A stretch of 64,000 bases of DNA from Arenimonas sp. GDDSR-1. Its GTDB lineage: Bacteria; Pseudomonadota; Gammaproteobacteria; Xanthomonadales; Xanthomonadaceae. Below are positions 20,353 to 29,551 of the stretch, in pieces. The DNA lies in the NCBI RefSeq assembly GCF_025980345.1, contig NZ_JAPDUI010000001.1, positions 59,487 to 123,486 on the forward strand. The letters are read 5' to 3'. Position numbers and translations under genes: made by a program. Within the stretch, counting starts at the first letter, position 1, and each line of letters begins with the position of its first letter. Below the pieces are notes generated by a model that saw only the letters and a list, made by a program, of their open reading frames with translations, ran no database searches and was not told where the DNA came from.

Positions 20353-20886
20353 TTACTCCGGAATGCCGGTCTGATAGCGGTCAGGCGCCGGATTGAGATG
20401 GCCGCAGTCAACGCAGGTGCGGTGTTCGGTAGATCGGTAAAAACGTTCGAATACGGCATGGAACTGGTTTTCGATGTCGGTCAGGTGGAAGTGCTCTTCA
20501 TAGATTCTGTTGTTGCAGCGTTCGCAGAACCACATCAGGGCATCCTGTTCGTGGGCGAGACGTTTGCGCTCAATCACCAGGCCGACCGAATCGGGCATGC
20601 GCTGCGGGGAGTGCGGAACGTGCGGCGGCAGATAGAACATTTCGCCGGCTTTGATCGGTATATCGCGTGGTCGGCCATCTTCCTGGATGCGCAGGACCAT
20701 TTCACCTTCGATCTGATAGAAGAATTCGGGGCCGTCTTCATAGTGGTAGTCGGTCCGTTCGTTCGGCCCGCCAACGATCATGACGATGTAATCGGCATCG
20801 ACGATGCATTTATTGCCGACCGGCGGCTTGAGCAGATGCCGGTGCGCATCGATCCATTCCTGAAGCTTGAAAGCGGGTGTCAGCAT
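20353..20886 (-). CDS. 3-hydroxyanthranilate 3,4-dioxygenase
   Basis: [59 protein letters not shown]-terminal CxxC pairs (CERCNN, CVDCGH); start at 20886. Confidence 0.95.
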   Translation of the reverse strand: MLTPAFKLQEWIDAHRHLLKPPVGNKCIVDADYIVMIVGGPNERTDYHYEDGPEFFYQIEGEMVLRIQEDGRPRDIPIKAGEMFYLPPHVPHSPQRMPDSVGLVIERKRLAHEQDALMWFCERCNNRIYEEHFHLTDIENQFHAVFERFYRSTEHRTCVDCGHLNPAPDRYQTGIPE

Positions 20887-20887
20887 G

Positions 20888-21313
20888 TCAGCTCCTGGCA
20901 GTGGCGATGCATTTGAGTTCGATGGCGATCGGCGTCGGCAACGCTGTGATGCCAAGCGTCGTCCGGCACGGGGCCGTAGCCGGGTCCGGAAAATACTCGG
21001 CCCAGATTCGGTTGTAAACGGGAAAGTCATTGACCATGTCGGTCAGGTACACGGTGACGTCGATCAAGTCATCCATGGCCGCGCCGCAGGCATCCAAGAC
21101 GCTGCGTACATTGGCGAATACCGCATGGCATTGGGCATCAATATCGTAGGACACCAGCTTTCCGTCGGCATCGTGGATGTTGCCGGGGATGCTGTTATCC
21201 GCGGCTGAACGAGGGCCGATGCCGGACAGGAACAGCAGATTGCCGGATCGGCGGGCATGCGGGTAACTGCCGACCGCTTTCGGGGCGTGGCCGGTTTGTA
21301 TGGCTTCAGACAT
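20888..21313 (-). CDS. RidA/YjgF-family protein, probable 2-aminomuconate deaminase
   Basis: [74 protein letters not shown]; between HAO and AMSDH genes. Confidence 0.85.
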   Translation of the reverse strand: MSEAIQTGHAPKAVGSYPHARRSGNLLFLSGIGPRSAADNSIPGNIHDADGKLVSYDIDAQCHAVFANVRSVLDACGAAMDDLIDVTVYLTDMVNDFPVYNRIWAEYFPDPATAPCRTTLGITALPTPIAIELKCIATARS

Positions 21314-21962
21314 CCGCGCTCTCCCAGCAGGCCGTGATGGCGCGGCGGTAATCGCCGGTCACCGTTTCCGGGCCCTCGATGCCTTGGTTTAGTGCGCGGA
21401 TGCGGCCGTCGTGCAAAGAGTAAATCCAGGCATGCACCTGGACGGCTTGGCCACGGCGCCAGGCGTCCTGCAGCACAGTGCTCTGGCAGACATTGAGAAC
21501 CTGTTCGATGACATTCAATTCACACAGCGTTCTGAGCCGTTGCGCGGAACCGAGTTTTTCCAGCCGTTCATGATGTTTGTCATGCACGTCAGCAACATGA
21601 CGGAGCCAGTTGTCGACCAGTCCGATGCGCTGGCCGTCCAGCGTGGCCTGAATGCCGCCGCAACCGTAATGCCCGCACACGATGATGTGCTCGACCTTGA
21701 GCATGTCAACGGCGTACTGAATGGTGCTGAGGCAATTGAGGTCGGTATGCACCACCACATTGGCGACGTTCCGGTGCACGAAGACTTCACCCGGATCCAT
21801 TCCGGTGATCTGGTTGGCGGGTACGCGCGAGTCGGAGCATCCAATCCACAGATACCGCGGGTTCTGAATCTGTGCCAGACGACTGAAGAATCCCGGATCC
21901 TCGCTCAGGATGCGTTCGGCCCAGGCTTTGTTCTGCTTCAGCAGGGTGGTCAGTTCAGCCAT
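21306..21962 (-). CDS. can: beta-class carbonic anhydrase (Can-like)
   Basis: YLWIGCSDSRVPANQITGMDPGEVFVHRNVANVVVHTDLNCLSTIQYAVDMLKVEHIIVCGHYGCGG. Confidence 0.96.
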   Translation of the reverse strand: MAELTTLLKQNKAWAERILSEDPGFFSRLAQIQNPRYLWIGCSDSRVPANQITGMDPGEVFVHRNVANVVVHTDLNCLSTIQYAVDMLKVEHIIVCGHYGCGGIQATLDGQRIGLVDNWLRHVADVHDKHHERLEKLGSAQRLRTLCELNVIEQVLNVCQSTVLQDAWRRGQAVQVHAWIYSLHDGRIRALNQGIEGPETVTGDYRRAITACWESADV

Positions 21963-23403
21963 TGGGCAGGTTTCCTATGCAGACGGTTTTGGGTTCGGTG
22001 AAAAATGTCATGGCCTCCAGGCCGCCTTCGCGGCCCAATCCCGATTGTTTCATGCCGCCGAACGGCGTACGCAGATCCCGTTGCATCCAGGTGTTGATCC
22101 AGACGATGCCGCACTCGAGCTCACGGGCCATGCGATGGGCGCGCACCAAATCGCCCGTCCAGACCGTTGCCGCCAGACCATAACGCGATGCGTTGGCCAG
22201 GGCCAGGGCGTGATCGTCATCGTCGAATGCATGCAGGCTGACCACCGGCCCGAAAATTTCGTCCTGGCAGAAGTCCGAATCCATCGGCAGGCCTTCGATG
22301 ACCGTCGGCGCGATGAACCAGCCGTCGCAGCCTTCCGGCTTGACCGCCCCGCCGCCGCACAGAACCGTGCCGCCATCACCTTTAGCCTTGGCGATGTAAG
22401 CCAGGACTTTGTTGAAGTGCGCTTCAGACATCACCGGACCGAGTTGCGTCGTGGAATCGGCCGGTGCGCCGAGCTTCAGTGCCGCGGATTCTGCGACAAA
22501 ACTCTGTTTGAATGCAGCGTAGACGTCCCGGTGGACCAGAATGCGCGACCCGCACAGACAGATCTGTCCGCTGTTCTGGAAAGCGGCGCGTACCAACGAT
22601 TTCGCGGCATGCGCGGGGGCATCGGGAAATACCAGCGCCGGATTCTTGCCGCCCATCTCAAGGGTGACTTTCTTGAATTGGTCCGCGCAGACCGCGGCAA
22701 TCCGGTGTCCGACGGCGGTCGAGCCGGTGAAGCTGATGGCCTTGACTTCCGGGTGGGCGACCAGTGCCGCGCCGACGGTATCCCCGGCACCCTGCACGAT
22801 GTTAAGCACGCCTGCCGGAAAGCCGATTTCCTGCGCCGTACGCGCGAGAAGGTCGGCGGACATCGGGGTGATTTCACTCGGCTTGGCAATGACGCAGTTG
22901 CCGGCAGCCAATGCCGGTGCCAGTTTCCAACTTAAAAGATAGAGCGGCAGGTTCCACGGGCTGATCACTCCGACCACCCCGAGCGGTTGATGCAGGGTGT
23001 AATTGAGGCCGGCTTCCTGATGATAGGCGCGGTCCAGGGATTGGGTCGCGGCGGCGGCAAAAAAACGGAAGTTCGCGATGGCGCGGGGAATTTCGATTTC
23101 CCGCACCAGAGCCAGGGGTTTTCCCGTGTCACGGCTTTCGCAAAGGCAAAAAGCCTCACTACGGATCTCAATGGCATCGGCCAAACGATTCAGCCAGAAC
23201 GCACGGTCGCTGGCTTTGAGTGCGGACCATGCCGGAAAGGCAGACCGGGCGGCATTCACCGCGGCGGAAATGTCAGCTGCGCTTCCGCGCGGGCATTCGG
23301 CGTAGGCCTGTCCGCTGACGGGATCGAATACGGACAGAACGGCCGCATCCGATGATGCCTGCGGTATTCCGGCGATCCATTGGTCGATCTTTTCCATCGG
23401 CAC
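21955..23403 (-). CDS. aldehyde dehydrogenase, probable 2-aminomuconate (2-hydroxymuconate)-6-semialdehyde dehydrogenase
   Basis: 482 aa [45 protein letters not shown]; kynurenine operon context. Confidence 0.88.
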   Translation of the reverse strand: MPMEKIDQWIAGIPQASSDAAVLSVFDPVSGQAYAECPRGSAADISAAVNAARSAFPAWSALKASDRAFWLNRLADAIEIRSEAFCLCESRDTGKPLALVREIEIPRAIANFRFFAAAATQSLDRAYHQEAGLNYTLHQPLGVVGVISPWNLPLYLLSWKLAPALAAGNCVIAKPSEITPMSADLLARTAQEIGFPAGVLNIVQGAGDTVGAALVAHPEVKAISFTGSTAVGHRIAAVCADQFKKVTLEMGGKNPALVFPDAPAHAAKSLVRAAFQNSGQICLCGSRILVHRDVYAAFKQSFVAESAALKLGAPADSTTQLGPVMSEAHFNKVLAYIAKAKGDGGTVLCGGGAVKPEGCDGWFIAPTVIEGLPMDSDFCQDEIFGPVVSLHAFDDDDHALALANASRYGLAATVWTGDLVRAHRMARELECGIVWINTWMQRDLRTPFGGMKQSGLGREGGLEAMTFFTEPKTVCIGNLPNG

Positions 23404-23450
23404 TCCCTTATGCCGTCATAGGATAACGCATCCGCTTGCCGAATCGGGCC

Positions 23451-24227
23451 TTACAGGGACTTGGTGCGCCCGCCATCAACCGGCAGATTGATGCCGTTGA
23501 TGTATCCCGATTGCGGATGGCACAGGAAGGCCACGGCATGCGCGACTTCCGCGGCATCGGCAAAACGCGCTGCCGGTACCGTGGCCAGCATGGCGGCGGC
23601 GATGCTTTCTTCCGACTTGCCCGTTGCCGCCGCACGTTCCTTCAGGATCTGGTCAAGCCGTTGTGTCCGGGTGTAGCCCGGAAGCACGTTGTTGACGGTA
23701 ATGCCGTCGGTGGCCAGTTCGCCGGCCAGGGTTTTCGCCCAGGAGGCGACGGCGCCGCGGATGGTATTGGAAACCCCCAACATGGCGATGGGTTCTTTGA
23801 CCGAAGTGGAAATGATGTTGACGATGCGGCCCCATTGACGCGCCTGCATGCCGGGTACGATGGCACGGACCAATTGCTGGTTGCCCAGTACGTGCTGCCG
23901 GAAAACATCAAGCAGCTGGTCGTCACTGGCACCGAGCAGGGCACCGCCGGCAGGCCCGGCGCTGTTGTTAATCAGGATGTCGAATCCGGCGTCTTGGATG
24001 CCGGGCAATACGCCGTCCAGCTTCAGCACGTCGGCCACCAGCATGGCGTGCCGCTGTCCGTTTGCAGCAGCAAGACCGGCCAGGGCGTCCCGCAGAGGCG
24101 CTTCGCGGCGGGCGAGCAGGGTGACTTCGGCACCGAGAGCAGCCAAGGCCTGCGCCGAAGCCAGACCGATGCCTTCGGACCCGCCGCACACCAGTGCTTT
24201 TTTGCCGAGCAGCGCGCCCATCATCAA
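23451..24227 (-). CDS. SDR-family oxidoreductase
   Basis: KKALVCGGSEGIGLASAQALAALGAEV, INNSAG, GINLPVDGG; canonical catalytic YxxxK not obvious (SNTIRGA at the expected position). Confidence 0.85.
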   Translation of the reverse strand: MMMGALLGKKALVCGGSEGIGLASAQALAALGAEVTLLARREAPLRDALAGLAAANGQRHAMLVADVLKLDGVLPGIQDAGFDILINNSAGPAGGALLGASDDQLLDVFRQHVLGNQQLVRAIVPGMQARQWGRIVNIISTSVKEPIAMLGVSNTIRGAVASWAKTLAGELATDGITVNNVLPGYTRTQRLDQILKERAAATGKSEESIAAAMLATVPAARFADAAEVAHAVAFLCHPQSGYINGINLPVDGGRTKSL

Positions 24228-24562
24228 TGCCTCGGCCCGATGGTGCGGACCATCTGCGGCAGCAGCTCTTCTTCGGAATCGCCGCGTGGCGGTTCGAGTT
24301 CTTCCAGCCAGAGTCCGACTTCGTCGGCATCGGCTTCGTCCATGCCGTCGAAGGCGCGGAAATCGGCATCCATCAGGGCGGCGCGGGCGATGTCTTCGTT
24401 CTCATAGGTCAGCGTGTCGCCGGCGCTGTCGAACACCATGGCGATGCCGCTTTCGGTGACCTGCAGCCGGGCCCAGACCAACAGATGTTCCGGCCGGGCC
24501 AGCCACCATTGTTCGGAAACCACCACGTAGCCGGGATCTTCGATGTCGTCGCTTTCGCTCAT
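24224..24562 (-). CDS. small acidic conserved hypothetical protein
   Basis: 112 aa; 4-nt overlap with SDR; MSESDDIEDPGYVVVSEQWWLARPEHLLVWARLQV. Confidence 0.6.
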   Translation of the reverse strand: MSESDDIEDPGYVVVSEQWWLARPEHLLVWARLQVTESGIAMVFDSAGDTLTYENEDIARAALMDADFRAFDGMDEADADEVGLWLEELEPPRGDSEEELLPQMVRTIGPRH

Positions 24563-24566
24563 GTTC

Positions 24567-24860
24567 TCAGGCCTTGCTCATGATGAAACAGAATGCCGCG
24601 GCGACCAGCGCCAGCAGGGTAATCCAGCCGAAAATGGCGGACAGGTTGCCGAACTGGTTGAGTACGCGGGCCTGCGGATGCTGTTTCTGACCGTAGCACA
24701 TCAGCCACCAGCCGTAAGGCATGCCGCCGTGTTCCGTGCCGGGGGCGAAGGGCAGCTTCCGGTCCAGATGTTCGCGGTAGGCCAGAATGCGCATGCCGAA
24801 GTGGCCGGGCAGGGCGGATCCGAACACGCCGAGAAAAGCGAATAACAGGCCAATCCACAT
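24567..24860 (-). CDS. small membrane protein of unknown function
   Basis: [36 protein letters not shown]...GWITLLALVAAAFCFIMSKA; start at 24860 overlaps the asnS stop. Confidence 0.65.
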   Translation of the reverse strand: MWIGLLFAFLGVFGSALPGHFGMRILAYREHLDRKLPFAPGTEHGGMPYGWWLMCYGQKQHPQARVLNQFGNLSAIFGWITLLALVAAAFCFIMSKA

Positions 24861-26260
24861 CAGAACGTCGCCAGACCGGGGGCACGCGGGTAGGGAATCG
24901 CATCCCTGATGTTCTGCAGGCCGCAGACATACACCACCAGACGTTCGAAGCCGAGACCGAAGCCGGCGTGCGGCACGCTGCCGTAACGGCGGAAATCGCG
25001 GTACCACTCGTAATGCGCCGGATCCAGCCCGAATTGGCGCATGCGTGAATCGAGAACATCCAGGCGCTCCTCACGCTGGCTTCCGCCGATTATTTCACCG
25101 ATGCCCGGCGCCAGCACATCCATCGCCGCGACCGTGCGGCCATCGTCGTTCAGACGCATGTAGAAGGCTTTGATGTGCTCGGGATAGTTGGCCACCACCA
25201 CCGGCCGGCCGACATGCACCTCGGTCAGCCAGCGTTCGTGTTCGGTCTGCAGGTCGAGTCCCCATTCGACCGGATAGTCGAACTTCTGGCCGGATTTCTG
25301 AAGCAGGGTGATGGCATCGCCGTATTCGATGCGCTCGAAGGGGGCATTGATGAAGGCCTCGAGCTTGCTGATGGCGGTCTTTTCAACGCGCTCGGCGAGG
25401 AAGGCCAAATCGTCCATGCGTTCGTCGAGCACGGCCTTGAAAATGTATTTCAGGAAACCTTCGGCCAGGGCCGCGTCATCGTTCAGGTCGGCGAAGGCGA
25501 TTTCCGGCTCAATCATCCAGAATTCGGCCAGATGGCGTGTGGTATGGGAGTTTTCGGCGCGGAAGGTCGGTCCGAAGGTGTAGACCTTGGACAGCGCCAG
25601 GCAATAGGCTTCCACGTTCAACTGGCCGGAGACGGTCAGGAATGCTTCCTTGCCGAAGAAGTCCTTGCTGAAGTCGACCTCGCCTTTGGCGGTGCGCGGC
25701 AGGTTCATCATGTCGAGCGTGGAGATCCGGAACATCTGGCCGGCGCCTTCGGCATCCGAGGTCGAGATGATCGGAGTGTTGATCCAATAAAAGCCCTGCT
25801 CATGGAAGAATCGGTGAATGGCCTGGGCCATGCAGTGCCGGATACGGGTTACCGCGCCGAACAGATTGGTGCGCGGGCGCAGGTGCGCAACTTCGCGCAG
25901 GAATTCCAGGCTGTGGGCTTTGGGCTGGATGGGGTAGGTTTCCGGATCCTCGACCCAGCCGACCACCTCGATGGCGCTCGCCTGAAGTTCAAAGCTCTGG
26001 CCCTGGCCCTCGGAGGCGGCCACGGTACCGGTGGCGCGAACCGAGCAGCCGGCGCTGAGGCGCTTGATTTCGCTTTCGTAATTGCCGAGCAGGGCGGGAG
26101 CGACTACCTGCACCGGGGCAAAGCAGGACCCGTCACTGACATTGATGAACGACAGACCGGCTTTTGAGTCGCGGCGGGTGCGAACCCAGCCCTGAACGGT
26201 CACGGTCTGGCCCACGGCGATTTTGCCCTCGAGCACCTGTTGGATACTTGCCACTGCCAT
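24860..26260 (-). CDS. asnS: asparaginyl-tRNA synthetase
   Basis: [74 protein letters not shown]; start at 26260. Confidence 0.97.
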   Translation of the reverse strand: MAVASIQQVLEGKIAVGQTVTVQGWVRTRRDSKAGLSFINVSDGSCFAPVQVVAPALLGNYESEIKRLSAGCSVRATGTVAASEGQGQSFELQASAIEVVGWVEDPETYPIQPKAHSLEFLREVAHLRPRTNLFGAVTRIRHCMAQAIHRFFHEQGFYWINTPIISTSDAEGAGQMFRISTLDMMNLPRTAKGEVDFSKDFFGKEAFLTVSGQLNVEAYCLALSKVYTFGPTFRAENSHTTRHLAEFWMIEPEIAFADLNDDAALAEGFLKYIFKAVLDERMDDLAFLAERVEKTAISKLEAFINAPFERIEYGDAITLLQKSGQKFDYPVEWGLDLQTEHERWLTEVHVGRPVVVANYPEHIKAFYMRLNDDGRTVAAMDVLAPGIGEIIGGSQREERLDVLDSRMRQFGLDPAHYEWYRDFRRYGSVPHAGFGLGFERLVVYVCGLQNIRDAIPYPRAPGLATF

Positions 26261-26359
26261 ACTTGAAATCTCCGTCAAACAACACCATCTCTGTGCTATA
26301 GAATAACCGCTCACACGCCATTCCCCAAGATTACTTTCGAGATTTAAAGGCCTTAACCC

Positions 26360-26698
26360 ATGTCAGTCAGCCTCACTCCCGCCGCCGCCGAGCGCGTCAA
26401 GCAGTACCTTGAACAGACCCCGGGCGGCATCGGTCTGTCGGTTTCCGTGCGAAAAAGCGGCTGCTCGGGCTGGACCTACGCGCTGGATATCGCCAAAGAG
26501 GCACGCTCCGACGAGCAGGTGTTCCACAGCCACGGGGTCGCGGTCCGCGTTCCGGAATCGTCCCTGGTACAGCTCGAGGGCACCGAAATCGACTTCGTCA
26601 GCCAGGGGCTGAACCAGCAGTTCCAGTTCAAAAACCCCCGCGTGACTGGCCAATGCGGCTGCGGGGAAAGCTTTACCACCGCTGAAGCCGCGTCATAA
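26360..26698 (+). CDS. HesB/IscA-family iron-sulfur cluster assembly accessory protein
   Basis: [37 protein letters not shown] (conserved Cys and CGC). Confidence 0.92.
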   Translation: MSVSLTPAAAERVKQYLEQTPGGIGLSVSVRKSGCSGWTYALDIAKEARSDEQVFHSHGVAVRVPESSLVQLEGTEIDFVSQGLNQQFQFKNPRVTGQCGCGESFTTAEAAS

Positions 26699-26712
26699 TA
26701 GGGCATAAGCCC

Positions 26713-26741
26713 TTGTCTTTCAGGTAAAAACCGGCGATAAT
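26713..26741 (+). promoter_or_regulatory. Candidate sigma70 promoter TTGTCT-N17-GATAAT for the rpsF operon
   Basis: Read directly; 17-nt spacing, upstream of rpsF. Confidence 0.5.
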
Positions 26742-26744
26742 ACT

Positions 26745-26815
26745 GGGCTCCCGTTCCTACGGGGGTTCTTGCTCCACCGCATCCGCGGGGGGCTGTTTGG
26801 CCGTCAAGGCCATCA
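26745..26815 (+). promoter_or_regulatory. Candidate rpsF leader (S6:S18-type autoregulatory structure)
   Basis: Consecutive stems CCCGT-TCCT-ACGGG and CCGC-ATCC-GCGG with GGGUUCUUGCUCCACC between; position in rpsF 5' UTR. Confidence 0.4.
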
Positions 26816-26834
26816 TCCACAAGGAAACATCACA

Positions 26835-27248
26835 ATGCGTCATTATGAAGTCGTGTTCATGGTCCACCCGGACCAGTCCGAACAAGTGCCGGCCATGGTC
26901 GAGCGCTACAAAACCCTGATTGAAGGTTCCAACGGCAAAATCCACCGTCTCGAAGACTGGGGCCGCCGTCAACTCGCCTATCCGATCGAAAACCTGGTCA
27001 AGGCCCACTACGTGCTCATGAACATCGAGTGCAACCAAGCCGTGCTCACCGAGCTGACCGACAGCTTCCGTTTCAACGATGCGGTCCTGCGCAATCTGGT
27101 CGTGTCCATGGACGAAGCCGTCACCGAACAGTCCCTGATCATGAAACACAAGGACGACAAGGGTGACCGCCGCCGCCGTGACGAAGACAGCTCCGAAACC
27201 GTCGAAGCCGACAGTGACGATGCCGAAACCAACGAAACCGTTGCCTGA
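26835..27248 (+). CDS. rpsF: 30S ribosomal protein S6
   Basis: [56 protein letters not shown]. Confidence 0.98.
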   Translation: MRHYEVVFMVHPDQSEQVPAMVERYKTLIEGSNGKIHRLEDWGRRQLAYPIENLVKAHYVLMNIECNQAVLTELTDSFRFNDAVLRNLVVSMDEAVTEQSLIMKHKDDKGDRRRRDEDSSETVEADSDDAETNETVA

Positions 27249-27265
27249 GACCCGAGGAAGCCACC

Positions 27266-27496
27266 ATGTCTAAATTTTTCCGCCGCCGCAAATTCTGCAA
27301 ATTCTCCGCCGAAGGCGCAACCAGCATCGATTACAAGGATCTGAACACCCTTCGCCAGTACGTGACCGAAAACGGCAAGATCGTTCCGAGCCGCATCACC
27401 GGCACCAAAGCCAAATACCAGCGCATGCTGCAGGCCGCCATCAAGCGCGCCCGTTTCCTGGCTTTGATCCCGTATACCGACAACCACGACGTTTGA
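27266..27496 (+). CDS. rpsR: 30S ribosomal protein S18
   Basis: [47 protein letters not shown]. Confidence 0.98.
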   Translation: MSKFFRRRKFCKFSAEGATSIDYKDLNTLRQYVTENGKIVPSRITGTKAKYQRMLQAAIKRARFLALIPYTDNHDV

Positions 27497-27565
27497 TCCG
27501 GACGTTGTACGGACAGCACCCGCTGCGGGCGGCAACGCCCGCTAACGTATAATTTGGAGTAATTC

Positions 27566-28018
27566 ATGAAAGTCATCCTGCTGCAGAAAGTCGCCAATCT
27601 CGGCGCACTGGGCGATCAAGTCTCGGTCAAGCCGGGCTTCGGCCGCAACTTCCTCATCCCTTACGGCAAAGCCGTTCCGGCCACGGCCGACAACATCGCC
27701 GCATTCGAAGCCAAGCGCGCCGAATACGAAGCCAAAGCCGCCGCCATTCTGGCTGCCGCCAGCGAACGCAAGCAGGCCCTGGAGGGCGCTTCGGTGACCA
27801 TCAGCGCCAATGCTTCGGCTGAAGGCAAGCTGTTCGGTTCGGTCGGTGCCCGCGATATCGCGGAAGCCTTCACCGCCGCCGGCCACAAGCTGGAAAAATC
27901 GGAAGTGATCATGGGCGAAGGCCCGATCCGCCGCACCGGCGAATTCGAAGTCACCGTGCATCTGCACGCCGACGTCGAAACCAAGGTCGGCGTCACCGTG
28001 GTTCCAGAAGCCGCCTGA
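27566..28018 (+). CDS. rplI: 50S ribosomal protein L9
   Basis: [40 protein letters not shown]. Confidence 0.98.
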   Translation: MKVILLQKVANLGALGDQVSVKPGFGRNFLIPYGKAVPATADNIAAFEAKRAEYEAKAAAILAAASERKQALEGASVTISANASAEGKLFGSVGARDIAEAFTAAGHKLEKSEVIMGEGPIRRTGEFEVTVHLHADVETKVGVTVVPEAA

Positions 28019-28040
28019 TCCGATCCGTCATTGGAAAAAG

Positions 28041-28062
28041 ACCGCCTTCGGGCGGTTTTTTT
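28041..28062 (+). terminator. Rho-independent terminator after rplI
   Basis: ACCGCC-TTC-GGGCGGT followed by T-tract. Confidence 0.9.
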
Positions 28063-28082
28063 TCAACTTTAAAATCCACCGA

Positions 28083-28091
28083 TTATCCACA
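28083..28091 (+). promoter_or_regulatory. Consensus DnaA box TTATCCACA upstream of dnaB
   Basis: Exact 9-mer in the 140-bp rplI-dnaB intergenic region. Confidence 0.5.
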
Positions 28092-28159
28092 GGGTTATGC
28101 GCAACGCTCCGGTCGTGGACGCGGTACGATAACAGCCAGTAAATCCGGAAAAGAATGTC

Positions 28160-29548
28160 ATGTCCGCACGCCCCGAATCCAGATCAAATACCCGGAAAGT
28201 CGATGACTTGAAAGTGCCGCCGCAGTCCATCGAGGCTGAACAGGCGGTACTGGGCGGGCTGATGCTGTCCCCGGAATCCATCAATCATCTGGGCGATCTG
28301 CTTTCGGATGGTGATTTCTATCTGCAGGCGCATCGGGTCATCTACAAGGCCATCATCGAGCTCTCGGAAAAGAACCAGCCGTTCGATGCCATCACCATCG
28401 GGGAGTGGCTGAATGCGAACAACCAGGCCAATCAGGTCGGCGGCACCGAATACCTGATCGATCTGGTCAGCCAGACGCCGTCGGCCGCCAATATCCGTGC
28501 CTGGGCGGAAATCGTGCGCGAGAAATCCGTGCTGAGGCAGATGATCGAGGCCGGTACCGATATCGTCAACAACGGCTTCACCCCGGACGGACGCGACATC
28601 AAGGAACTTCTGGCCAGCGCCGAACAGGCCGTGTTCAAGATCGCCGAGCAGGGCGCCCGCGCCAAAAAGAGCTTCGTGGCCATCAAGGATGCCGCCAAAG
28701 ACGCCTACGACCAGATCATCAAGCGCTATGACAACAAAGGGGCGCTGTCCGGTCTGCCTTCCGGCTTCAAGGAGTTCGACGAGATGACTTCGGGTCTGCA
28801 GAACCAGGACCTGATCATTCTGGCCGCGCGTCCGGCCATGGGCAAGACCACGCTGGCATTGAATATCGCCGAATACGCCGCCCTGAAAACCAAGAAGGCG
28901 GTTGCCGTTTATTCCATGGAAATGTCTTCCGGCCAGTTGGCGCAGCGTCTGCTGTCCTCGATCGGCCGGATCAACGCCAACAATCTGCGGGCCGGTACGC
29001 TGGAAGATGAGGACTGGTCGCGTTTAACAAGCGCCATCGGCATGCTGACCAAATCCAAGATTTTCATCGATGACACACCGGCGCTGTCTCCGCAAGAACT
29101 GGCTTTCCGCGCCCGCCGCCTGAAGCGCGAGCACGACCTCGGATTGATCGTGGTCGACTACCTGCAACTGATGCAGGTGCCGGGCAGCAAGGAAAACCGC
29201 GCCAATGAGATTTCCGAGATCTCGCGCTCGCTCAAGGCGCTGGCCAAGGAGCTGGATATTCCGGTCATCGCACTGTCGCAGCTGAATCGCGGTCTGGAAA
29301 GCCGGACCGACAAACGGCCGGTGATGTCCGATCTCCGTGAATCCGGCGGTATCGAGCAGGATGCCGACATCATTCTCTTCATCTACCGTGATGAATACTA
29401 CAACAAGGACTCGAACGAAAAAGGACTGGCCGAGGTCATCATCAGCAAGCACCGTAACGGCTCGACCGGCTCCTTCAAGCTCAAATTCTTCGGCGAATAT
29501 ACCCGCTTCGACAATCTGGCGCCGGACCACCTGGGCAGTTTCGAATAA
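28160..29548 (+). CDS. dnaB: replicative DNA helicase
   Basis: PPQSIEAEQAVLGGLMLSPESI, LIILAARPAMGKTTLALNIAEYA, GLIVVDYLQLMQV; no intein. Confidence 0.98.
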   Translation: MSARPESRSNTRKVDDLKVPPQSIEAEQAVLGGLMLSPESINHLGDLLSDGDFYLQAHRVIYKAIIELSEKNQPFDAITIGEWLNANNQANQVGGTEYLIDLVSQTPSAANIRAWAEIVREKSVLRQMIEAGTDIVNNGFTPDGRDIKELLASAEQAVFKIAEQGARAKKSFVAIKDAAKDAYDQIIKRYDNKGALSGLPSGFKEFDEMTSGLQNQDLIILAARPAMGKTTLALNIAEYAALKTKKAVAVYSMEMSSGQLAQRLLSSIGRINANNLRAGTLEDEDWSRLTSAIGMLTKSKIFIDDTPALSPQELAFRARRLKREHDLGLIVVDYLQLMQVPGSKENRANEISEISRSLKALAKELDIPVIALSQLNRGLESRTDKRPVMSDLRESGGIEQDADIILFIYRDEYYNKDSNEKGLAEVIISKHRNGSTGSFKLKFFGEYTRFDNLAPDHLGSFE

Positions 29549-29551
29549 CTT

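Noticed and set aside
20887-21030. N-terminal extension of the 3-HAA dioxygenase ORF
   Set aside because: Overlaps the RidA gene out of frame; conserved start is at 20886.
28160-29548. Possible intein in dnaB
   Set aside because: Protein is 462 aa and continuous through the Walker A and later helicase motifs.
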